Of a stretch of DNA of 5,679 nucleotides, positions 1 to 4,029 are shown one piece after another. Each line of letters starts with the position of its first letter. Position 1 is the stretch's first letter. The notes below the pieces were generated by a model that was not told the DNA's origin, made no database searches, and worked only from the letters and a program-made list of their open reading frames with translations. Source of the stretch: Bacillota bacterium (GTDB lineage: Bacteria > Bacillota > Thermosediminibacteria > Thermosediminibacterales > Thermosediminibacteraceae). The translations under genes were made by a program, and so were the position numbers. The stretch spans positions 1 through 5,679 of the forward strand of contig QGUT01000111.1 of the NCBI GenBank assembly GCA_003242255.1. The letters run 5' to 3'.

Positions 1-271
1 CTACTGGCCGGTGGTAATTGTTCAAAAAATATAGGGCAACTTGTTTTATTTTTCTACGTTTGTTGAGGTCAACTGCTTCCAAACCCATTCCGAAGGCATC
101 GGAAGACCTGGTTTTGACCTCTACGAAGACCAGCGTGTTCCTTTCTTTTGCGATTATGTCTATTTCCCCATATCTGCACCGATAGTTTATTTCTATGATC
201 TCGTAATTATTGGACTTCAAATAATCTACGGCATATTTTTCTCCTAATTTGCCGAGCTCTTTACGATTCAA
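1..271 (-). CDS. yraN: YraN/UPF0102 family nuclease-like protein, 3' end cut by window edge
   Basis: The visible 90 residues are the N-terminal three quarters of a YraN (UPF0102) protein, usually about 120 residues; the gene runs off the left edge. The frame reads MNRKELGKLGEKYAVDYLKS, then R-x-R-Y-G-E-I-D-I-I at 31-40 and L-V-F-V-E-V-K-T-R at 47-55. E36, D38, E51 and K53 match the D/E-(D/E)xK pattern of restriction-endonuclease-like folds, so a nuclease role is predicted from the family; its cellular function is poorly defined. The proposed start is TTG at 271, which places the conserved N-R-K-E-L-G-x-x-G-E segment at the very N terminus. It overlaps the end of rnhB by 11 bases and has only a weak purine-rich stretch upstream, so translation is probably coupled to rnhB. 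No ATG start is available before residue 62. ATT at 277 is a less likely alternative start. The family call is firm; the exact start is not. Confidence 0.88.
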   Translation of the reverse strand, partial: MNRKELGKLGEKYAVDYLKSNNYEIIEINYRCRYGEIDIIAKERNTLVFVEVKTRSSDAFGMGLEAVDLNKRRKIKQVALYFLNNYHRPV

Positions 272-908
272 AGAAATCCCAGCCTTTTATGGAAAAGCTC
301 TTCCTGTGCACGGGGGAAAGCCCGTACTTTTTTATCGATTCTACATGTTTTCTGGTTCCGTATCCTTTATTGTTCCAAAAATCGTAGTACGGATATAATT
401 TGTGATAATTTTTCATTATCTTATCCCTCTCCACTTTTGCAACAATTGACGCCGCGGCAATTGACGCAGAAAGCCTGTCGCCATGGACAATTTTCTCCTG
501 GGGCACGTCCAGTTCCGGAATTACCAGGGCATCGACCAGTACGAAATCGGGCTTTATGGGAAGGCCCAGCACCGCTTTCTGCATGGCAAGCAGGGTGGCA
601 TTGAGAATATTGTGCTGATCTATGTATTTTTCGTCCACGGCGCAAAAGTTAAAAGCCACGGCCTTTTGCTTTATCTCCTCGTAAACTGCTTCCCTCTTGC
701 TTTCGCTTAACTGTTTAGAATCCTTTAAGTTTGCTATAAACACATTCAGTGGAAGAATAACAGCTGCCGCCACCACCGGCCCTGCCAGAGGCCCCCTCCC
801 GGCCTCGTCTACCCCCGCTATGTACTTGTAACCTTTTTCCGACAGCATCCTCTCCCGGACAAAAAGCTCATAAACCCTCTTTTTTTCTTCCTCCATGTTA
901 ATTCTCAC
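261..908 (-). CDS. rnhB: Ribonuclease HII
   Basis: Cytoplasmic endonuclease that cuts the RNA strand of RNA-DNA hybrids and starts removal of single ribonucleotides misincorporated into DNA. The 215-residue protein is close to the usual bacterial length. The signature A-G-V-D-E-A-G-R-G-P-L-A-G-P occurs at 31-44, giving acidic residues D34 and E35 and the G37-R38-G39 loop that reads the RNA-DNA junction. Further metal ligands are expected at D126 (V-L-V-D-A-L) and D144 (H-G-D), followed by the typical S-A-S-I-A-A-A-S-I-V-A-K-V helix at 147-159. Y183 in K-G-Y-G-T fits the tyrosine that senses the 2'-OH. All expected active-site residues are present. The start is GTG at 908, because AGGAGG at 923-918 lies 9 bases upstream; the internal ATG at 896 would be 21 bases away. 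It follows rbgA after 22 bases and overlaps yraN at its 3' end, an arrangement common in Bacillota. Confidence 0.97.
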   Translation of the reverse strand: MRINMEEEKKRVYELFVRERMLSEKGYKYIAGVDEAGRGPLAGPVVAAAVILPLNVFIANLKDSKQLSESKREAVYEEIKQKAVAFNFCAVDEKYIDQHNILNATLLAMQKAVLGLPIKPDFVLVDALVIPELDVPQEKIVHGDRLSASIAAASIVAKVERDKIMKNYHKLYPYYDFWNNKGYGTRKHVESIKKYGLSPVHRKSFSIKGWDFFES

Positions 909-917
909 TTCATTCGG

Positions 918-923
918 CCTCCT
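918..923 (-). promoter_or_regulatory. Ribosome binding site of rnhB
   Basis: AGGAGG on the minus strand, 9 bases before the GTG at 908, supports GTG rather than the ATG at 896 as the rnhB start. The same site is also 4 bases from an ATG at 913 that opens a two-codon frame, ATG-AAG-TGA, whose stop overlaps the GTG. Confidence 0.7.
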
Positions 924-930
924 GCAATGC

Positions 931-1746
931 TTATTCCTCCGGCTCTTCCAGGGAAATTTTCCCCAGCTTCCCGTCCTGAAATTCTTTGAGAAGAGTTTTC
1001 GCCGCCCTCAGAGTATCAGGTCTTCCACCGGCAATTACGAATCCTCTATTTTTGGCGATTTGCTCCAGCATTACCGGTGCATCTTCAGTAGGTTCTACCT
1101 TGTACCTGTTCGAAAGGGCTTCGGGGTATTTTTTTAATAAGAACTCTATCAATCTTAAAGATACCTCTTCCACATCCAGCAATTCTTCCTTTATGCACCC
1201 CAAAAAGGCGAGGTTTAAACCCACCCTTTCTTCTTCAATTTTGGGCCACAAGATGCCCGGAGTGTCCAAAAGTTCAAACTTATCTCCGGCTTTTAGCCAC
1301 ATCTTCCCCCGGGTTATTCCTGGCTTATTGCCCGTTTTCGCACTTTTTTTCCCCGCTATCTGGTTGATAAAGGAGGACTTGCCCACGTTGGGGACTCCTA
1401 CAACTATACCCCTTAAAGGCCTCCCGGTTTGCCTCGGAATGGTTTTCACGATATCATCGAGCTTTTTAAAGCCGACTCTCCTTCGCGAATCCACCTTTAG
1501 CGAATCCATTCCCTGCCGGGAAAAAAATTTTATCCAGCCTTCCGCAATTTCATCTTCCACCAGGTCAGCTTTGTTCAAAACCACAACCAGCTTTTTCGAA
1601 CCGGCCAGGTCTAAAATATCGGGAATATGGGTGCTTTTCGGTGCCCTAGCATCGACTATTTCCAGCACCAGATCTACGAGCTTTAAGTTTTCTTTTATAA
1701 TCCTTCGCGTTTTCGCCATGTGGCCGGGGTACCAGTGTATGTTCAC
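931..1746 (-). CDS. rbgA: Ribosome biogenesis GTPase RbgA (YlqF), 50S assembly
   Basis: Circularly permuted GTPase of the YlqF/YawG group that acts late in 50S subunit assembly in the cytoplasm. The permuted motif order is visible: G4 N-K-A-D at 58-61, then the P-loop G-V-P-N-V-G-K-S-S at 117-125, G2 Thr145 in P-G-I-T-R-G, and G3 D-T-P-G at 161-164. The C-terminal helical domain follows. I place the start at GTG 1746 rather than GTG 1755. The sequence AAGGTGA at 1758-1752 is then 5 bases upstream, whereas it would overlap a start at 1755. The resulting protein, 271 residues, opens with M-N-I-H-W-Y-P-G-H-M-A-K, so the histidine of P-G-H-M is residue 9, the same number as the catalytic His9 of B. 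subtilis RbgA. It follows rplS after a terminator-like hairpin, so its expression may depend on read-through. Many Clostridia carry a signal peptidase gene between rplS and rbgA; none is present here. Confidence 0.96.
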   Translation of the reverse strand: MNIHWYPGHMAKTRRIIKENLKLVDLVLEIVDARAPKSTHIPDILDLAGSKKLVVVLNKADLVEDEIAEGWIKFFSRQGMDSLKVDSRRRVGFKKLDDIVKTIPRQTGRPLRGIVVGVPNVGKSSFINQIAGKKSAKTGNKPGITRGKMWLKAGDKFELLDTPGILWPKIEEERVGLNLAFLGCIKEELLDVEEVSLRLIEFLLKKYPEALSNRYKVEPTEDAPVMLEQIAKNRGFVIAGGRPDTLRAAKTLLKEFQDGKLGKISLEEPEE

Positions 1747-1751
1747 CAATT

Positions 1752-1758
1752 TCACCTT
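1752..1758 (-). promoter_or_regulatory. Ribosome binding site that fixes the rbgA start
   Basis: AAGGTGA lies 5 bases before GTG 1746 and overlaps GTG 1755. This spacing, with the family's conserved N terminus, favours 1746 as the true start. Confidence 0.65.
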
Positions 1759-1765
1759 CCTGTAA

Positions 1766-1793
1766 ATTATAAAAGGGACTGATCTCAGTCCCT
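1766..1793 (-). terminator. Intrinsic terminator-like hairpin after rplS
   Basis: On the minus strand AGGGACTG (1793-1786), a four-base loop AGAT and CAGTCCCT (1781-1774) form a perfect 8-bp stem with five G-C pairs, followed by TTTATAATTT. The final T of the stem extends the U-run to four. The rplS stop codon TGA (1787-1785) sits in the top of the hairpin, so a terminating ribosome would cover the stem. The U-run is interrupted by A, so partial termination with read-through into rbgA is more likely than a full stop. Confidence 0.62.
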
Positions 1794-2129
1794 CTCCTTG
1801 ATTCTCGCAGCTTTTCCTCTCAAGTTCCTTAAGTAATAAAGCTTGGCTCTCCTAACCTTACCTCTATGAACAACTTCTATTTTTTCAATACGGGGCGAGT
1901 GCAAGGGAAAAACCCTTTCTACTCCCACGCCATAGGAAACTTTCCTGACGGTAAACGTTTCTCTCAAACCGCCACCTTTTCTCGCTATGACCACGCCTTC
2001 AAAGACCTGAATCCTCTCTCTATTTCCTTCCACTACTTTGGTGTAGACTTTCACTGTATCGCCAGGCCTGAATTCGGGTATGTCCTTTCTCATCTGTTCC
2101 TCTTCTATTGCCCGTAGCAAATCCGACAT
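1785..2129 (-). CDS. rplS: 50S ribosomal protein L19 (bL19)
   Basis: Structural protein of the large ribosomal subunit, near the interface with the 30S subunit. The 114-residue length is typical. Family landmarks are F-R-P-G-D-T-V-K-V at 20-28, R-I-Q-V-F-E-G-V-V-I-A-R-K-G-G-G at 39-54, the E-R-V-F-P-L-H-S-P-R-I segment at 71-81 and the basic C terminus G-K-V-R-R-A-K-L-Y-Y-L-R. The ATG at 2129 is preceded by AAAGGAGG (2143-2136) at a spacing of 6 bases, one of the two strongest ribosome binding sites in the window. A promoter of its own lies just upstream, overlapping the end of trmD, and a terminator-like hairpin overlaps its stop. L19 therefore appears able to be made independently of the upstream genes, which fits the need for one copy per ribosome. 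Confidence 0.98.
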   Translation of the reverse strand: MSDLLRAIEEEQMRKDIPEFRPGDTVKVYTKVVEGNRERIQVFEGVVIARKGGGLRETFTVRKVSYGVGVERVFPLHSPRIEKIEVVHRGKVRRAKLYYLRNLRGKAARIKERD

Positions 2130-2162
2130 ATTCTCCCTCCTTTCTTAAATATGCCAGACCTA

Positions 2163-2191
2163 ATTATAACACAACCCACTAATCTTGACAA
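2163..2191 (-). promoter_or_regulatory. Sigma-A-type promoter for rplS, extended -10
   Basis: Minus strand: -35 TTGTCA at 2191-2186 (one mismatch to TTGACA), a 17-base spacer, and a perfect -10 TATAAT at 2168-2163. It is preceded by TG at the extended -10 position (TGT-TATAAT). The -35 is inside the last codons of trmD, and the trmD stop at 2181-2179 falls in the spacer. Transcription should start near 2155-2160, leaving a leader of about 26-31 bases that holds the rplS ribosome binding site. Confidence 0.72.
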
Positions 2192-2922
2192 CTGAATCCC
2201 ATTTCTTCAAGCAGTTTTTTGTCCTCATCGGTAAGTTCTAGCCTCTTGAAAAGATCCGGCCTTTTTTCTAAAGTGCGCCGTAAGGCTTCCTTTCTCCTAA
2301 ACTTTTCTATCTCCCGGTGGTTTCCCGAAAGAAGAACTTCCGGGACCCTAAGCCCCCTATAAACTTCGGGCCTGGTGTAATGAGGGTACTCCAGAAGGCC
2401 GTTGGAAAAGGACTCCTCTTTCACCGAATCGTAGCTGCCCAAAACACCCGGAATCAATCGGGAAGTTGCGTCTACTATAGCGAGCGCCGGAATCTCGCCG
2501 CCGGTCAAGACGAAATCCCCTATCGAAACCTCGTCGGTTATTATCGTCTTTACCCTCTCATCTACTCCTTCGTAATGACCGCATATGAGTATGATATGTT
2601 CTTCCTGAGAAAGTTCCTTTGCCATATTCTGGTCGAAAAGTCTACCTTGAGGCGACAGCAGTATTATCCGCCTCTTTTCAGTCTGCACGGCGCTAGCTGC
2701 GAATTCCACTGCTTCAAAGATGGGCTCGGGTTTCATGACCATGCCTGCTCCGCCGCCATAAGGATAGTCGTCCACTTTTTTATGCTTGTCCCTGGAAAAA
2801 TCCCTGATGTTCAAAAGTTCTATCCCTATAAGTCCCTTTTCCCGAGCTCTTTTCAATATACTTATTTCCAGAGGACCGGTAAAAAATTCGGGGAAAAGGG
2901 TCAAAATGTGAAATAGGAGCAC
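2179..2922 (-). CDS. trmD: tRNA (guanine37-N1)-methyltransferase
   Basis: Transfers a methyl group from S-adenosylmethionine to N1 of G37, next to the anticodon, in tRNAs that read CCN, CUN and CGG-type codons, which prevents +1 frameshifting. It is a SPOUT-family knotted homodimer. The 247-residue length is normal. Motifs: D-D-Y-P-Y-G-G-G-A-G-M at 51-61, S-P-Q-G at 90-93, C-G-H-Y-E-G-V-D-E-R-V at 114-124, S-I-G-D-F-V-L-T-G-G-E at 133-143 and S-R-L-I-P-G-V-L-G at 154-162, which form the knot and cofactor pocket. The segment S-N-G-L-L-E-Y-P-H-Y-T-R-P at 173-185 is also typical. R155 aligns with E. coli R154, but the position of the E. coli catalytic base D169 holds E170 here. The start is GTG 2922, sharing one base with the rimM stop (TAGTG), with GGAGGG (2937-2932) 9 bases upstream; the two genes are probably translationally coupled. 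The last codons contain the -35 of the rplS promoter. Confidence 0.98.
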   Translation of the reverse strand: MLLFHILTLFPEFFTGPLEISILKRAREKGLIGIELLNIRDFSRDKHKKVDDYPYGGGAGMVMKPEPIFEAVEFAASAVQTEKRRIILLSPQGRLFDQNMAKELSQEEHIILICGHYEGVDERVKTIITDEVSIGDFVLTGGEIPALAIVDATSRLIPGVLGSYDSVKEESFSNGLLEYPHYTRPEVYRGLRVPEVLLSGNHREIEKFRRKEALRRTLEKRPDLFKRLELTDEDKKLLEEMGFSCQD

Positions 2923-3434
2923 TAAGCCATTCCCTCCATGAGCTTTACTACCATTTTGTTTTCCTGAAGGCTGATTTCCTTTACGACTTCCTTTATGGCA
3001 GGCAGCAGCAGTTCTCTGCCGTCCTGCAGGGCTACCACATAGACATCGTTGGCTCCCGTTTTGAGCACATCCCGAATTTTGCCGAGAAAAGCTCCATCCT
3101 CTTCCTCGTAAACATCCATGCCTATTATGTCGCAGATGAAATAGTGCCCCTTCGGGAGCTTTACTGCATCTTTTCTGTGGACCATGAGGTACCTTTCCCT
3201 GAGCCTTTCGGCGGCTTCTACAGTCTCAACTCCCCGGAATTTTAAAACCGCAAATCGGTTTTTAAGAAAAATCACCGATTCGACGGCTAAGGATGTCAAA
3301 GTGCCGTTTTCTTCCACCAGCACCGATTTTAGCTTTTTAAAACGGCTTACGTCATCGGTTAAAGGCTCCACTTTGACCTGGCCCTTCACGCCCCAGGGAG
3401 AAAGTACCCTTCCTACAGTTATGTATTCCTTCAA
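2922..3434 (-). CDS. rimM: 16S rRNA processing / 30S maturation factor RimM
   Basis: Assists maturation of the 30S head by binding ribosomal protein S19 and 16S rRNA. With the start chosen here the protein has 170 residues, normal for the family. It opens with M-K-E-Y-I-T-V-G-R-V and then W-G-V-K-G-Q-V-K-V at 14-22, the equivalent of the family's H-G-(I/V)-(K/R)-G-E motif. The second half is a PRC-barrel domain, with H-Y-F-I-C-D-I-I-G-M at 97-106, G-A-N-D-V-Y-V-V at 127-134 and E-L-L-L-P-A-I at 141-147. TTG 3434 is preferred over the longer frame's ATG 3449. GGGAGGT (3447-3441) is 6 bases from the TTG, whereas it lies inside the coding part of the longer version, which has no ribosome binding site. 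A perfect hairpin separates it from khpA. The usual Bacillus gene ylqD, found between these two genes there, is absent. Its stop overlaps the trmD start by one base. Confidence 0.96.
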   Translation of the reverse strand: MKEYITVGRVLSPWGVKGQVKVEPLTDDVSRFKKLKSVLVEENGTLTSLAVESVIFLKNRFAVLKFRGVETVEAAERLRERYLMVHRKDAVKLPKGHYFICDIIGMDVYEEEDGAFLGKIRDVLKTGANDVYVVALQDGRELLLPAIKEVVKEISLQENKMVVKLMEGMA

Positions 3435-3440
3435 GGGACA

Positions 3441-3447
3441 ACCTCCC
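3441..3447 (-). promoter_or_regulatory. Ribosome binding site that fixes the rimM start
   Basis: GGGAGGT lies 6 bases before TTG 3434 and directly after ATG 3449, so it can only serve the TTG. The ATG itself is preceded by pyrimidine-rich hairpin sequence with no Shine-Dalgarno match. Confidence 0.68.
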
Positions 3448-3457
3448 ATCTTTGAAG

Positions 3458-3485
3458 AAAGGGTTAGGCAGTATCCTAACCCTTT
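3458..3485 (-). terminator. Intercistronic hairpin between khpA and rimM, possible weak terminator
   Basis: On the minus strand AAAGGGTTAGG (3485-3475), loop ATACTG and CCTAACCCTTT (3468-3458) form a perfect 11-bp stem that starts on the last base of the khpA stop codon. It is followed by CTTCAAAG, a poor U-run, so full termination is doubtful. Attenuation, RNA processing or protection of the 3' end of the upstream message are all possible. The rimM ribosome binding site begins 10 bases downstream. Confidence 0.5.
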
Positions 3486-3712
3486 TATAGAATCTCCACG
3501 ATTACCCTTTTGCCTTCTTTGGCAGCTGCGGCTTTCACTACAGTCCTGATGGCCTTCGCTATTCTTCCCTGCTTCCCTATAATTTTGCCCATGTCGTCCG
3601 GGTGAACTTTCAGTTCAATTATAACAGATTGTTCACCTTCCACCCGGTTTACCGTTACCTCATCTGGGTGATCTACTAAAGCTTTGGCAATGTACGCTAC
3701 TAGTTCTGTCAC
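3485..3712 (-). CDS. khpA: KH-domain RNA-binding protein KhpA (YlqC)
   Basis: Small cytoplasmic RNA-binding protein made of a single KH domain; in Firmicutes it partners with KhpB (Jag) and is linked to cell-envelope and small-RNA biology. The 75-residue length is typical. The RNA-contacting GxxG loop is G46-K47-Q48-G49 within D-D-M-G-K-I-I-G-K-Q-G-R-I-A-K-A-I-R at 39-56, followed by a helix and a final strand R-V-I-V-E-I-L. The start is GTG 3712, three bases after the rpsP stop, with AAGGAGGA (3727-3720) at a spacing of 7 bases inside the end of rpsP; the two genes are clearly co-transcribed. The N-terminal segment L-V-A-Y-I-A-K-A-L-V-D-H-P matches the family closely. There is no frameshift or missing residue. 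An extended -10-like sequence lies inside the gene (3626-3618). Confidence 0.96.
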   Translation of the reverse strand: MTELVAYIAKALVDHPDEVTVNRVEGEQSVIIELKVHPDDMGKIIGKQGRIAKAIRTVVKAAAAKEGKRVIVEIL

Positions 3713-3715
3713 CGA

Positions 3716-4015
3716 TTATTCCTCCTTCGCCTCAGAATTTTTTTCTGAGTTTGTCTTTTGAGCTTTATATTTCTCAAGGATACCCGTAGTTTTAAATAAG
3801 TACTTTACGGTATCGGTGGGTTGGGCGCCCTTTCTCATCCAGTCCAGGGCCTTCTCTTCATCGATTTTAATTTCAGCCGGATCGGTGAGCGGGTTGTAGT
3901 AACCAATCTCCTCTATGAATCTGCCGTCCCGCGGGCTCCTGCTATCTGCCACCACGATCCGGTAAAAAGGCCTCTTTTTTGCACCCATGCGCCGCAGTCT
4001 TATTCTTACCGCCAT
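3716..4015 (-). CDS. rpsP: 30S ribosomal protein S16 (bS16)
   Basis: Structural and assembly protein of the small ribosomal subunit, binding the 5' domain of 16S rRNA. The N terminus M-A-V-R-I-R-L-R-R-M-G-A-K-K-R-P-F-Y-R-I is the family signature, followed by V-V-A-D-S-R-S-P-R-D-G-R at 21-32, I-G-Y-Y-N-P at 37-42 and G-A-Q-P-T-D-T-V at 63-70. At 99 residues it is somewhat longer than the usual 80-90 residues; the extra part is a lysine- and glutamate-rich tail after residue 84, probably disordered, as seen in several Clostridia. The start is ATG 4015 with an almost ideal ribosome binding site. It lies 14 bases after ffh and 3 bases before khpA. The DNA coding for its tail contains a 7-bp hairpin (3731-3749) just before the khpA ribosome binding site. 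Confidence 0.98.
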   Translation of the reverse strand: MAVRIRLRRMGAKKRPFYRIVVADSRSPRDGRFIEEIGYYNPLTDPAEIKIDEEKALDWMRKGAQPTDTVKYLFKTTGILEKYKAQKTNSEKNSEAKEE

Positions 4016-4019
4016 CTTT

Positions 4020-4029
4020 TCACCTCCTT
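4020..4029 (-). promoter_or_regulatory. Near-perfect Shine-Dalgarno of rpsP
   Basis: AAGGAGGTGA is a ten-base match to the anti-Shine-Dalgarno end of 16S rRNA, 4 bases before the rpsP ATG. It begins directly after the ffh stop codon (TAA at 4032-4030). It is the strongest ribosome binding site in the window, consistent with high S16 output compared with the Ffh message before it. Confidence 0.85.

Noticed and set aside
41..247. 68-codon plus-strand open frame at the left end
   Set aside because: The minus strand here encodes the conserved YraN core; the plus-strand frame is its shadow.
986..1765. 259-codon plus-strand open frame
   Set aside because: It lies opposite rbgA, which has all GTPase motifs in order; the plus-strand product resembles no family and is a complementary-strand shadow.
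1766..1771. TATAAT on the minus strand just before rbgA, as a possible rbgA promoter
   Set aside because: No -35 match at normal spacing (GAGGGA), and the sequence is the U-run side of the rplS terminator; a start from it would leave almost no leader.
2179..2225. Short inverted repeats (AACTG/CAGTT, CTTGA/TCAAG) at the trmD 3' end
   Set aside because: Five-bp stems with long loops and no U-run; better explained by coding sequence and the rplS -35.
2317..2916. 199-codon plus-strand open frame
   Set aside because: Fully antisense to trmD, which is unmistakable.
2916..2937. Pairing of the trmD ribosome binding site GGAG with CTCC in trmD codons 2-3
   Set aside because: Only four base pairs across a long loop; too weak to call a regulatory structure.
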